Below are positions 1 to 10,902 of a stretch of 64,000 nt of DNA, piece after piece. Numbering within the stretch: position 1 is the first letter of the stretch; the number at the start of each line of letters is the position of its first letter. The notes beneath the pieces are model-generated. The model made no database searches and was not told the DNA's origin. It saw only the letters and a list, made by a program, of their open reading frames with translations. The position numbers and the translations under genes are program-made. Source of the stretch: Torymus aiolomorphi (taxonomy: Eukaryota > Arthropoda > Insecta > Hymenoptera > Torymidae). The stretch is taken from positions 84,666,522-84,730,521 of the forward strand of contig CM070877.1 in assembly GCA_036365515.1 (NCBI GenBank). The letters run 5' to 3'.

Positions 1-489
1 TGATCACTGCACCTAATAAAAACTCGAAAGTCCCCGGGTGTGATCAACTCCACAAGATCTGAAATATAAAGAGCTCAACCCACCGACCTCGAGCACCACG
101 CGATATCACCTAATACCAGTCATCAGACGAACGCTTCCTACGGCGCACAGTGGGAACAAATCGTTTTTTTGTGACAAAATCATATATCACGAAATCGGCT
201 AAAGATATCTTCAACTACTTTTTTTCAAAATAAAGGTGACAATTTGTAGAATATGGGAAAACTATACCCGATTTGGAATTTTGATGTCATAACCTTAAAA
301 AAAACTTGCTTAAATATGCATATTTTCCAAAAAAATCAGAAAAAACGATCCAGAATTAAAAAAAAAAAAAAAATTTTTTAGTGATATGACATTTTTATGA
401 TGTATTTTCATCCGCTGAACACGAATATTTCTGTCCCATCAATCCAAAATCAAAGCATTTTTCATCAAAACAAGAAAAATGCGATATTT

Positions 490-600
<111 letters not shown>

Positions 601-770
601 TTTTTTTTTAATTTTTTGATTTTGGGGGTTGATGGGGCCGAAATATTCGTGTTCAACGGATGAAAATACATCGTAAAAGTGTCGCGTCACTAGAATTTTT
701 TTTTTTTATTTTTGGATCGTTTTTTATGTCATTTTCTCGAAAATATGCATGTTTAGGCTCATGTATAAAT

Positions 771-814
771 ATGTGTGTGTGTGTGTCTACGTGCGTGCGT
801 TCGTGCGTGCGCGT

Positions 815-845
<31 letters not shown>

Positions 846-846
846 A
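771..846. repeat. (GT)n/(GTGC)n microsatellite
   Basis: This imperfect GT and GTGC repeat marks the inner edge of the left TIR. The mirror-image tract is at 17561-17602 in the right TIR. Confidence 0.9.
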
Positions 847-1138
847 GAGGTTTTTTTATGGAGGGGGAAGTGCTTTATGCACCGTAGGTATTATGTACCC
901 ATGTGTCGAACTGTACTGGACGTACGGACTAAACCCCTAACCTCATCGTCATTGACCTTTCGTTGCCCACGCGGAACCGCCGTTAAACATTACTTCGCGG
1001 GGACGGCCTCAGCTATTCAGCTCTTCCACGTTTTTAGTTTCCTCATTGTTTGTTACGGGGAAAACTCGTCTTTCTGCGCTCCTGCTCCTCTTCTCGGAAT
1101 CTCTTCATAACGGCTATGGCGAAACCGCTGACCGCAGA

Positions 1139-1718
1139 TCACTTTTGCTCCGTCGTCAACATCAATTTCACGAGGGTTTCTGGCTCAGGTGTTGATGCCA
1201 GTGTATCTTCCAGTTTCTTCCTCTCGTCAGTGTTGCGCTGGCACCAGAAGAATACATGTTCCGCATCTTTAGGCACTCCGCACTCCGCCGGGCACTGTGG
1301 TGTCTCCTCATGTTTAAACCGGTGAAGGTAGGCCCTAAGGCATCCGTAATTTGAGAGCACCTGAGTCAGGTAATAGTTGACTTCCCCGTGTTTACGGTTA
1401 ACCCAGTCATTAACCTGAGAGATGAGACGATGTGTCCACCTTTCCTTCTCAGATGCGTCTCATTTCTTTTGCCATCGTTGGAGGCTGTCCTGTCTCATGA
1501 TATTCTTTAGTTTCTCATGTTCTCCTAGGATGCTGCTTCGTTGCTCATATAGCTGCTTCCTCTCCACTGCCAGTATCTCAATGGGCATCAGGCCTGCGAT
1601 GATACACACTGCATCATCTGATACCATTCGGAAGGCGCTGGATACCCTGAGAGCACTGAGCCGGTTGACGGCTACCATCTTGCGTCGATATTTCTCAATC
1701 CTGAGGGCTTTGCCCTAG
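1139..1718 (-). pseudogene. R1-like ORF2, C-terminal zinc region
   Basis: Fragments in two frames encode the end of ORF2. The last one contains a CX3C-X9-H-X4-C arrangement (CPAEC, then H and C in AEHVFFWC at about 1220-1300). A C-terminal cysteine-histidine motif after the reverse transcriptase is typical of R1-clade elements and is thought to bind nucleic acid during target-primed reverse transcription. Upstream pieces (about 1460-1678) link it to the thumb region. Frame changes between pieces show decay. Confidence 0.65.
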
Positions 1719-1791
1719 ATGGCTATTCCATTAGTGAGTATCGAAGTCACCACTGAAGCTAAAAGTTTCCATTGAGGTTGACGAGGTCCAC

Positions 1792-3049
1792 CTATGCATT
1801 GGCCACTCTAGCTGCCTTGGCTGTAGCGTATTCTGCATGCGCCTTAAAGTTCAGCCTTGTGTCTAACATCACTCCCAAATACCTAACATTTGGCTGAGAG
1901 GTAATGGTGCATTGTCCCACGTCAAGGGTGACCGTCTCTACTTTCTTCCGACTCGTAAACAGCACAGTTTCGGTTTTATGGTCAGCTAGTTCGAGCCCAA
2001 CTTTTCGCAAAAGTCTCCGAAGATGCGTCGAATTTCCTCCAAGTCCTTTCCAGTGATAATCAGCCCCGCGTCGTCCGCAAAGGCCAGCATCTCTGCTCCT
2101 TGTGGCAGCTGGATCTTAAGAAGATCATCATACATGATATTCCACAGAGGAGATCCTAACACCGAGCCCTGCGGGACTCTCCCAGTGATTTGATATTCTT
2201 TTGGACCATCTTCTGTGTCATACACTAGTAGCCGGTTCGTTAAGTAGCTTTTGATCATGTTCTTCAGATATGCCGGTACGTCTAGCTTATCCAGCGCCTG
2301 GCAGATGTTCTTCCACCTGGCTGAATTGAAGGCATTCCTCACATCCAAGGTTACGAGCAGACAATACTTCTTGCTCCCACCTTTCCACCGCTTTTCAGAG
2401 ATAGCCTCATTCCCTTTACCGACTACTTGGTTGATGACGTCGATTGTTGATCTTTCCTTCCTGAAACGGTACTGGTTTTCTGCTCGGATATGTCCAGTAG
2501 CGGCCTAGATCCGGTTGAAAATAAAACGTTCCAGCGTTTTCCCGGATGAATCTAGCATGCATAATGGGCGATAGGATAACGGTTCCTCTGGTGGTTTCTT
2601 GCCCTTGGGTAAGAGTACAAGTTTCTGCCACTTCCATCGCTCAGGGAAAATTCCCTCTGCGAGGCATGTATTGTACATGTCTAGAAACGTCTCAGTTATC
2701 GCGTTGACTACCGTCTTCAATGCTACGTTGGGGATGTTTTCATTCCAGGCGCCTTGCTGTTTCTGATTCTCTTGTTCGTTCGAAATAAATCCTCTCGGGT
2801 GATCAGAGGGATGTGCTCATTTTCTTGCTTCACTTGATAGCTGAAGGGTTCTTGCTCCGGGAACAGAGTGCTGACGATCTTCTCGAGTTTTTCGAGGCAT
2901 GTGGGTTGTTGTCTTGACTGACTCATGAGCCGAGCCATGACGACCTTGTAAGGTCTTCCCCACGGATCTTCGTCAACTTCCCCGAATAGCTCGGTCCAAC
3001 TCTGCCGCTTACTAAGCTTTATAGCTTTGGTCAGTTTGGATCGAGCCAA
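1792..3049 (-). pseudogene. R1-like ORF2, reverse transcriptase domain
   Basis: Successive minus-strand pieces give a reverse transcriptase in order: the linker and the degenerate KAPG motif (2723-3049), the fingers with LVLLPKGKKPPEEPLSYRPL (2505-2720), and the palm with DVRNAFNSARW (motif A), VPQGSVLGSP (motif B) and FADDAGLII (motif C) at 1986-2348. The thumb with RYLGVMLD follows (1792-2010). The two catalytic aspartates of FADD are present. Frame changes near 2720, 2505-2350 and 2000 prevent a continuous protein. In an active element this domain copies the RNA at a nicked chromosomal target. Confidence 0.8.
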
Positions 3050-3091
3050 CTTAAATTTCTCCTCTGATTCAGGAAAAATGGGTTTTCCTGG

Positions 3092-4030
3092 CTAGCTCAG
3101 ATAGCCTCCTCGCCTTATGGCACGGAGCTGTGAAATTCTATCACTCCACCAGTAGACTGGCTTGTGTGGGTTCCCACTTCGTCTCTTCGGCATGGCGGCA
3201 TCGCAAGAACTTGTCACTTTCCGCATTACGTCTTCCACTTTTTCTTCGGCTGATGATCCCTCGGCACAGCCAGCCTCCATACAAAGATGCATGGCGTCAG
3301 CATCGAAGGCGTTCGCTTTCCAGCCGATGAACTTGTTTTTCTTTAGTGGTCGATTCTCTGACTCTCTCTGTTTTGCAACTCTCCAGGCTATACCACAATG
3401 CTCACTCAGTGTGCAGGTGTCAGACACCCTCCAACAGATATTACCTTTAAGAAGGCCGCTGCTGACGAACGTGAGGTCTATCATCGAACTGGCTTCACCT
3501 TTGATGAAGGTTGGTTTCTCCCCGTCCTTGAGCAGTACGAGGTCCAGCACTGAGAACGCTTCCAAGAGCGTTTGCCCTCTCTTCTTCGTCTCCTTGCTGC
3601 CCCATTCCACTGCCCAGGCATTGAAGTCATCCGCAATGGCCACTGGACTTCGGTTTCTGGCGTCTTCAACGATTCGGTCTAATATCCTCTCGAAGTCCTC
3701 ATGAGGCATGTTTGGTGGCATGTAGCAGCTGTAAAAATATATGCCGCTGATCTTTACTCTCACGAATGCCTCCTCAGGATTCTTCATGACTTCTTCGACG
3801 GGATATTTACCACAAGTCCAGATGGCTGCTGAGTTCGCCGCGTCAGTCTTCCACGAGAGGCCGTCGAGGTTCCTGTATTGGTCAGCTACAATACCCACAT
3901 CCACCTTCTCTTCTCGCACCGTCTGGATCAGCAGGTCTTGTGCTGCCTCGTAGTGGTTGAGGTTGATTTGTATTATCTTCAATGCCATTTTTGAAGCAAG
4001 TGTTGGTATGCCTTCTCGTATATTGGGCAC
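3092..4030 (-). pseudogene. R1-like ORF2, endonuclease domain
   Basis: A 312-residue open frame has the exonuclease-endonuclease-phosphatase fold signature: QINLNHYEAAQDLL at the start, then YSCYMPPN, the DFNAW catalytic segment, SMIDLTFVS, and LSEHCGI near the end, where family members usually have SDH. The canonical Gly before DFNAW is Asp, and SDH is SEH, so cleavage activity is doubtful. The domain would nick the insertion target. The frame overlaps the end of ORF1, and the RT follows after a frameshift near 3092. Confidence 0.8.
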
Positions 4031-4601
4031 CTTCTGGTCCCAGGTACGTGGTTTGTCTCCTTATTGCCAGCCTCTTTGCAGAGATCGCAACATGGTGTCG
4101 CCATACACGACTCCGCTTTGTGGCCTTCTACGCTGCACTTGATGCAGCATTTAGATTTCCGAGGTACATTTATTCGAGATGTGGCCATATTGCCAACATT
4201 TGAAGCACTTGGTAGGCCTCATAACTTCTCGTACTCGTACGCTCGACCAATTTACCCGCATCGTCTGCTTCCCGAGGAGCTTCCTGGCTGTCTGCGCTGG
4301 TAGCTTCAACAGAGCTGTCTGCATGTCGCCATAGGTCCATCCTCACTGATACCACTGCTTCTGAGGCGACGCTATGATCGTTCCCAAGTTCTCTCATCAC
4401 TGCATGGTAGACTTCGTCCTTTGTGGTCGTTTCATCTAAACGAGTTACTTCTAGTGTTATTTCCGCTATTCGAGCGTTGATGGTTGCATCTTCGCCGAGT
4501 ACTGTGCTCACCTTCTTGCCAATTTCTGTGACTTTGCCCTGATTATTCTTGTTTAGGATAAGAAGAACATCACCCGATAGCGTCTTGCGTACTCCGGCCA
4601 C
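3979..4601 (-). pseudogene. R1-like ORF1, C-terminal nucleocapsid part
   Basis: The upstream piece (4170-4601) is the ORF1 middle region, starting in the frame VAGVRKTLSGDVLL. The downstream piece (3979-4188) carries two zinc knuckles, CCIKCSVEGHKAESC and CDLC with C at about residue 52. A first knuckle, CFKCWQYGHISNKC, lies just upstream in another frame, so a 1-bp frameshift sits near 4165. Three CCHC knuckles fit an R1/Jockey-type Gag-like ORF1 that coats the element RNA. Confidence 0.75.
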
Positions 4602-4721
4602 TGCAAGGCCAACATCCTGAAGGGTGTTGTCTTTTTTGACTTTGCTAAGGACATCAGTATACGTCTTACCTTCTGCTGACTTGATAACAAGGGCGTAGCG
4701 GCGCAGACGTCTGCTCCACTG

Positions 4722-5384
4722 TTAAGTTTGCTCCTTCTTCTTCGGACCCTTCTTCTCTTTGTTTTTCTTCCTTTTTGTCTTCTTCGTCTCTACCTTTTGC
4801 GATTCGGACTCTTTTGTTTGTTGAACTGGATCTTGCAAGACTGTCTCCATCTCTGAGTCTATTGGTTTCAAGTGGTTCGGTTTCATCCTCCTCTTGATTT
4901 TCCTCTTCTGTTGGTCCCCAGGTTGCAGAGGAGAGATCTCTTTCCGCTTGCCTGGTGTACCATTAGTCTCACCGCATTGGGCTTGCACCTTCACGACACC
5001 TGTGTCCTTTACCCGTGATGGTGTGGTTTGCTGCTCATTTGTCTTCATGGGTGCGGTGGTCATATCCAAGAATCCGCTGTCCAGCTCCTTTAGGCGACTG
5101 TACGTTACTTTGATGCTGTCCACCATCTTCTTAATTTCCTTGTGGATATTGCCCTTTGGTGCCATGAAGGCAATCAAGGCGCCCATCTGCTTTTCAAGGG
5201 AACTAAACTCCTTGTTCCACTTCTTCGTGTGATCCACATTTGGTGCTTTCACTTCTTCGTTCGTCTTTTGAGATGCAGTAGGGACCAAGCAATTATCCCC
5301 TTCTGCACCAGCCTGATTGCCTACATCGTGCATCCGGCTCCCCCCAAAATCCGTGAAGCCTGCACCGACCATCGGGACTTTCAC
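4722..5384 (-). pseudogene. R1-like ORF1, N-terminal part
   Basis: This 220-residue frame has no catalytic motif. It has a predicted coiled region around residues 55-100 and a very basic, lysine-rich C-terminus (runs of KK, KR and KE over residues 120-220). Low-complexity basic N-termini are common in Jockey/R1 ORF1. The likely AUG is at the VGAGFTD segment, since the frame opens at a GTG just after a TGA. It is separated from the knuckle region by about 120 bp containing a frame break. Confidence 0.6.
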
Positions 5385-5610
5385 CCCCGATCAGAATCGG
5401 TGGCGGGATTTTCCTCATTGTAGAGGATACCCGCTTGGGGTACTATATTTTCTAGCACATCTTCAATATTTGGTTTATTATTCGGGATGCCTTCCCCTAG
5501 CTAGTTTTGGTCCGCCCCGGGTATTTTATTTCCCCGGTACCCGTCATATCTGAGGAGGTTTCCCCTATCCGCCGCCTGGGGAAGCGCCTGACGCGAGGCT
5601 AGCAACTCGA

Positions 5611-5680
5611 CACGGGTGTGTGCGCGTGTGTGTGTGTGGGTGGGTGCGTGCGTGCGTGCGTGCGTGCGCGTGTGTGTACG
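5611..5680. repeat. GT/GTGC-rich microsatellite
   Basis: Imperfect GTGTGC and GTGGGT units lie at the approximate 5' end of the R1-like element. This is low complexity with no coding meaning. Confidence 0.85.
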
Positions 5681-5699
5681 CCTGGATCTCAGCTTCGAC

Positions 5700-5971
5700 T
5701 CGATCGATTTTGACCGGACGAGACTCATTTTTCACTTTTCTTTGTGCGATGGAGGGTCAACAACTTGTTTTTTGATTCACCGATAGGTTTTTGTTTTATT
5801 ATATTTCAAATTTTCGATTTTCTCAAAATTGATTTTTGCTTTTTTTTTAATGATAAGATAAAGATATTTGAATCGAATGGATAGCATTCGAAAGAGCATT
5901 AAAATACCTATATTTTCTAAAAAAAAAAATTTCTCTAGCTCTCACGGTTCTTTTGTTATTAACAAAAACGT
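5700..5971. other. AT-rich stretch, no gene seen
   Basis: The sequence has homopolymer T and A runs, and I recognise no open frame or motif in it. It joins the R1-like element to the inverted-repeat arm at 5972. Confidence 0.6.
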
Positions 5972-6276
5972 GTTTTTTTTTTTTTTAAAGCTTACAACTC
6001 CTAAACTAAACGGTCAATTTTCTTGCGAAAAATCATGATAGTGCAGAATATAAATAGTTATAATCTGTAAAAATCTGAATTCATTTTGTTGACTAGTTTT
6101 TGAGAAAAAAATTGAAATGTGAAAAAAATGAGTTTTGTATGTCCAACGATTACAGGAGTAAAGTTGACTTAATCGCTTTGAAATTCCTTTTAGAGATAGG
6201 TTTTGGATAGCTCTCGGTCGAGTTCTTTGGGCAAAATGATTGATCCAGAAATTTCAGAAATAGTTGAGGTTAAAAT
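5972..6276 (-). repeat. left arm of a 305-bp inverted repeat
   Basis: This arm is the reverse complement of 9640-9945 with few differences. Shared anchors include CGATTACAGGAGTAAAGTTG and GATAGCTCTCGGTCGAGTTC, read on this strand. The right arm is also the third unit of a 325-bp tandem array (8966-9945), so this is an inverted fourth unit 3.4 kb away. The outer edge of both arms is a poly-A/T run next to AAGCTT. Confidence 0.85.
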
Positions 6277-6289
6277 CTTTTTATCCTTT

Positions 6290-6760
6290 TTTCAACCAAT
6301 CTAATGTAACAGCATCGCATAAGCGCTCAGTAGTCTTATTTAACATATTTTGTAATGAGGGAATTACTTCAACTTCTGTGGCAAGATAATTCGAAGGCTA
6401 ACGCTCTATCATAGCGGCAGATATTTTTCTATAAGAGGGATATATAGCACAATTTCTACGCCTAGTGTTTTTTACTAAAGTTGAATAACTATTTTTATTA
6501 TAATCATGTTCTAAATAAAAAGCTAAAGCTGAATCTTTTGTATGTTTTAATTTTTCTGTGTTAACATCAGACGATTCAAGTTGCCCACATAACTTAACAG
6601 CTAATTGGAAAAAATATACAATTATTTTTGCACGCCATCCATTTGTAAGAAATAACATCGCGACAAATCTCGCATTAAGGGGTAACGCTACTCTGGCTCG
6701 CTCTAAAATGAGCCTTTTTTCGTAATTTTTTGTGGAGAAATGAGTAGGTTGGTAGAAAAA
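6290..6760 (-). pseudogene. unidentified transposase-like fragment
   Basis: An 86-residue frame (6398-6658) contains ALAFYLEHDYNKNSYSTLV and NCAIYPSYRKISAAM. After one stop, the same strand continues with VIPSLQNMLNKTTERL until it meets the inverted-repeat arm. This pattern resembles, from memory only, the N-terminal half of a multi-copy transposase-like family in arthropods and cnidarians. I cannot name the family with confidence. Its position inside the Transib-like element makes a Transib transposase remnant possible. No catalytic residues are included. Confidence 0.35.
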
Positions 6761-6879
6761 CTGTTAACAAGGGTTATAAATACACATTTCTAGAATGTAT
6801 AAATTTTGTTTGTACCGCAAGCACGATTTTCGCGTTTTTTGAACCTATTAATAGAGCCGAAAGCGACTGCTTGTCGACC

Positions 6880-7110
6880 AGCGGGCGGTGAAAACTGAAA
6901 AGCGCCCGCTGCTCGCCGTAGTGGGCGGTAAAAATCGAAAAGCGCCCGCTGCTCGCAGTAGCGGGCGGTAAAAATCGAGAAGCACCCACTGCTCGCACTA
7001 CCGGGCGGTAAAAACTGAAAAGCGCCCGCTGCTAGCGGGCGGTAAAGATCGAAGAGCGCCCGCTGCTCGCAGTAGCGGGCGGTAAAAAATCGAAATGCGC
7101 CCGCTGTCGT
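6880..7110. repeat. 40-bp GC-rich hairpin tandem repeat, about 6 units
   Basis: Six units of about 40 bp each have the form GCGGGCGGTAAAAATCGAAA, then AGCGCCCGC, then TGCTCGCAGTA. Within every unit GCGGGCG pairs with CGCCCGC across an AT-rich loop, so the array can form a row of hairpins. One unit is shortened by four bases near 7035. GC content is far above the surroundings. Frames through it read as repeats of PPATASSGR and are probably not genes. Confidence 0.9.
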
Positions 7111-7119
7111 TTTTGAATA

Positions 7120-8294
7120 GAGTTTTTAAGATTATTTAAGAAAATCATCGATATTTTGAAAAAACGCAAAAATATATACTTGCGGTACAAAAAATATGGT
7201 GTGCACCAAGTGTGCACTCGTCTTCGGTTCGCAAACGCATTCGCCTTCGGCTCATGCTAGCTCTCCTACGACTCGTACTGCAACCCCACAATCGGTCTAA
7301 AAAACCCACTTTACGCCCTTGGCACACAATATACTATTATTGGCCCTTTGATACAAAATAGCGGCTGTACTCATAATAATCCAAAAAAAACTTTTTTTCG
7401 AGAAGGCTTCACCTCGGGAAACGTATTGTAACTGAAACCATTTTTGACCTGGAAACAAAAACCGAAGTTTTTATTAAGCTTAGACCAAAATACATAAGAT
7501 GAAGTAGGATTTTTCCATAATATTGATTTTTAACAAAATGGTGGTGTTTAAAAAAAACTAAATATTTCAAAAATCCCCTACGTCATCTTATGAGGAATGT
7601 TATTGCAAAGTTACAGATAAAATTTCAAGTCAATCGGATGAAAAATGAGGACGAAACGTTTCCCGAGGTTTTGAAAAATATTGTTTCAAGATAAACGCGT
7701 TTAAAGTTTTGAAAACAATAAAAGTATGGAAATTTTTACTGTACCTTTGTACGAAACCAAGTGTACATCAATGCTAAGACCCTAAAGCATCATTTAAGAA
7801 AAAAAAAAACCGCTGCCAATTCATTGGCCCGTGGCTTCCTCAAACTTAATTTGCTTATCCATTAATTAAGTTTTAATAACAAATTTTTATTTTTTTTGCA
7901 ACAATTTATGACATAATTATAATTAAACTCATTTATGAAGATTAAAATGTATTAATTTCTAAATTATGTATAAAATATGAATAAAATAATAGGTATGATG
8001 CTTTTTTTAAATTATGTGTGAAAAATAAATAAAATAGTTGATTGCAATATTATCGTCATAACCTTTTAAAATTCCTAAATAACCTTTACTTCCAATTATA
8101 TTTTCTTTGTGCAATTTCACACATAGGGTACTTGTCTCTAGTAGTATGCCTGTCCGTATTTGTGTGCTCTTTCTGGAATTTCCTATGTAAGAAAAAGGTT
8201 CTAACCTTAAAAATAATAAATGGCTATTATAAAACAAAAGCAGGTACACAAACGCGGGCATAGCGCATAGCGCATATCATTTCCATTTTCTAGT
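7120..8294. other. AT-rich region, no gene seen; short inverted repeat inside
   Basis: No coding region is supported. Around 7410-7425 and 7655-7670 the strings CCTCGGGAAACGT and ACGTTTCCCGAGG form an inverted pair, perhaps a small MITE. A CG-containing patch at 7215-7285 stands out from the AT background. Confidence 0.5.
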
Positions 8295-8298
8295 ATAC

Positions 8299-8939
8299 TG
8301 TTACATCCGGAAACGTATTCTCATTTTAAAGAAAAAGCATTATTAGTATCAGATATTTTCTGACACATAAAAGCGAGAATACAACTTAATACGACGCAGC
8401 GTTCTGCTTATGCGACCTTGTGACGTATAGAGTCACCGATCCAGAAAGACAACGCATGCAATTTTTAACATACGGTCGAGCTAGAATCCAAGCCATCGAA
8501 CTTCGTGGCAGTCGAAAGGCCACACATTGCAATGTTCAGCATTTCGCAAGTACGACGATCCAGAAAACTTGTAATACATAAGTTGTCAAAAGATGAATTC
8601 GATACGTCACCGGGCTCATCTTTAACCTAATTTACTTATGCATTAAAAAGCCTCCGCATGGGCCGCTCGCGTCAGTCACAGTGTACAAGGAAACTGGAGA
8701 GCTCCGTCAAACTCAGACAACATTCGAGTCAAGTTTTTATTTGTAAGCCTCGTCAAAGTAGCGAGCATAATTTATAATTTAATTACAATCGCAATTAAGC
8801 AGTTACAAGGCGTAACAACAATAATTATATCTCAACATTGTAACCAGCCATAGGAATTGGTAAATACATACATTACATTTCAATAAATAATATTATATAA
8901 CCAATTACTGTTTTCAATTCATTTATTTCGGACTTAACA
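8299..8939 (+). mobile_element. Gypsy solo LTR with 4-bp target duplication
   Basis: The 641-bp segment starts TGTTACATCCGG and ends GGACTTAACA. It is flanked by ATAC on both sides (8295-8298 and 8940-8943). Its ends and several internal strings (TTTTCTGACA, CAGCATTTCGCAA, AACCTAATTTA) match the LTR at 37161-37798, so it belongs to the same Gypsy family but has diverged. No primer binding site follows, so it is a solo LTR left by recombination between two LTRs. Confidence 0.85.
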
Positions 8940-8965
8940 ATACATAAACGCATTCCCGAATAATT

Positions 8966-9945
8966 GCGATTTTTTAAGAGGGCCAAAATAGTTTTAACCA
9001 CAAATATCTCTGAAATTCATAAACGAATTCTTTTACTCGAAGAACTCTTCCAATAAATAATACACAAACTCTACATTTCCACCAAATTTCAAAGAAATTA
9101 TAACAATTTTAATGTAGTTATATTGTGCGACAACAAAGAGAGTCATTTTCAAAAATACTAAAATTTTAAATATCAAACATCTCAAAAACTAACCATATAA
9201 TCTGGATGAAATTTTACACAGGTATTACCTTTATCGCATACAAAATAGACTATAAATTTCAAGCTGATACATGAAGTCGTCATTGAGAAATTACGATTTT
9301 GAAAAAAACAGTAAAAGAATTTTAACCTTAAATATCTCTAAAAATCACGAGACAATTCTTTTACCTAAAGGACTTATACAATAATGTATAGACTATACAT
9401 CTTCACAAAATTTCAACATGAATAAACCAATTTGTGTTTTCTCTAGTTATTATGCGACTAAGAAAATAACTTTGTAAAATACGAAAGTTTTGAAAATCAA
9501 ATATCTCAAAAAGTAATCGTACGATCTTGATAAAAATTCGCACATATTACCTATATCACATACAAAATTGTCTATAAATTTGGAGCTGATACATAGAGCC
9601 GTTCTCGAGAAATTACGATTTGAAAAAAGGTTAAAAAAATGTTAGTCTCAAATATTTCTGAAATTTCTGGACCAATCATTTTGCCCAAAGAACTCGACCG
9701 AGAGCTATCCAAAACCTACCTCTAAAAGTAATTTCAAAGCGATTAAGTCAACTTTACTCCTGTAATCGTTGGACATACAAAACTCATTTTTTTCACATTT
9801 CAATTTTTTTCTCAAATACTAGTCAACAAAATGAATTCAGATTTTTACAGATTATAACTATTTATATTCTGTACTATCATGATTTTTCTCAAGAAAATTC
9901 ACCGTTTAGTTCAGGAGCTATAAGCTTTAAAAAAAAAAAGTTTTG
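8966..9945 (+). repeat. diverged tandem repeat, 3 units of about 325 bp
   Basis: Units start near 8966, 9294 and 9616 with GCGATTTTTTAAG, ACGATTTTGAAA and ACGATTTGAAAA. They share the order AAATATCTCT, a Lys/Glu-like AAGAACTC segment, CAAATTTC, TTATGCGAC and ATCTCAAAAA. Divergence between units is high. The third unit is also one arm of the 305-bp inverted repeat. No coding capacity is seen. Confidence 0.75.
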
Positions 9946-10902
9946 TACCGAGTAAGCGTCATTTGCGGGAAGTTTTGACTTATTTATTTCATTTAAAGAA
10001 GTCTGCTGCTGAGGCGCATCGGTCGCTTGTAGAAGTTTGACGTGGAAGATAAAGAACGCGAAGGAAGGCCAGTCAAGTTTGAAGACGCTGAGTTAGAGGC
10101 ATTATTGGACCAAGACTCATCCCAAACTGAAGAGCAGCTCGCAGAAAGCTTGGGAGTGACTCAACAAGCGATTTCACACCGTCTCAAGACCATTGGTATG
10201 GTACAAAAGCAAGGAAATTGGGTTCCGCATGAACTGAAACCCAAAGACGTCGAGTGCCGTCTTTTCACGTGCGAACAACTTCTCCAAAGACAAAGTCGAA
10301 AGGCTTTTTTGCATCGAGTAGTGACGGGAGGTGAAAAGTGGATCTACTATGACAACCCAAAGCGTAGGAAATCATGGGGTAAGCCCGGCCATGTACCAAC
10401 TTCAACGGCCAAACCGAATATTTATGGCAAAAAGTTAATGTTGTGCATTTGGTGGGATCAGCTCGGAGTAATCTATTACGAGCTACTCCAGCCTAACGAA
10501 ACTATCACTGGAGAACGTTGTCAACAGCAACTGTTGCAATTGAGCAGAGAATTGAAGCTTAAACGCCCCCAAAATGCCAAAAGACAGGACAAAGTGATTT
10601 TTCAGCACGACAACGCTCGGCCACATGTTGCAAAAGTCGTCAAGGATACTTTGAAAGCTTTACAATGGGATGTCTTACCCCACCCGCCGTATTCACCAGA
10701 CATTGCTCCTTCGGACTACCACTTGTTCCGGTCGATGGCTCACGCCCTGGTCAAGCAGCACTTCACTTCTTACGAAGAAGCCAAAAATTTGGTCGATTCA
10801 TGGGTAGCCTCAAAAGATGAAGAGTTTTTTCAACGTGGCATCCGAATGCTGCCAGAAAGATGGCAGAAAGTAGTAGCCAATGACGGACAATATTTTGAAT
10901 AA
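9946..10902 (+). pseudogene. mariner transposase, internally deleted and catalytically dead
   Basis: The main frame (10042-10902, 286 residues) covers the second helix-turn-helix (ESLGVTQQAISHRLKTIG), the WVPHEL linker and the D,D34D catalytic core. The second and third aspartates are in QHDNARPH and PPYSPDIAPSDYH. The first, usually in TGDEKW, is replaced by Gly (TGGEKWIYYDN near residue 100). Upstream, another frame encodes the normal N-terminus (SKRHLREVL, then KKSAAEAHRSLVE) and runs into FDVEDKE after a deletion of roughly 90 bp with a frameshift. Both defects rule out activity. The C-terminus (ASDG-type end, NDGQYFE) is complete. Confidence 0.9.

Larger units (their letters stand above)
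930..5700 (-). mobile_element. R1-clade non-LTR retrotransposon, decayed
   Basis: Read on the minus strand, the order is a lysine-rich ORF1, CCHC zinc knuckles, an apurinic-type endonuclease, a reverse transcriptase and a C-terminal CCHC/H zinc motif. This is the plan of the R1 clade of the Jockey superfamily. No RNase H domain is visible, which argues against the LOA clade. Coding is broken by several frameshifts, so the copy is dead. The 3' end near 930 and the 5' end near the GT-rich stretch at 5611-5680 are approximate, and no clear poly-A tail or target duplication was found. It lies wholly inside the Transib-like element. Confidence 0.8.

Noticed and set aside
3162..3704. 180-residue plus-strand frame
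   Set aside because: It is the shadow of the R1-like endonuclease on the minus strand.
6774..6998. Protein with PPATASSGR repeats
   Set aside because: It is the translation of the hairpin tandem repeat and has no support as a gene.
6880..7110. CRISPR-like array
   Set aside because: Units are contiguous 40-bp repeats without unique spacers, in a eukaryotic context.
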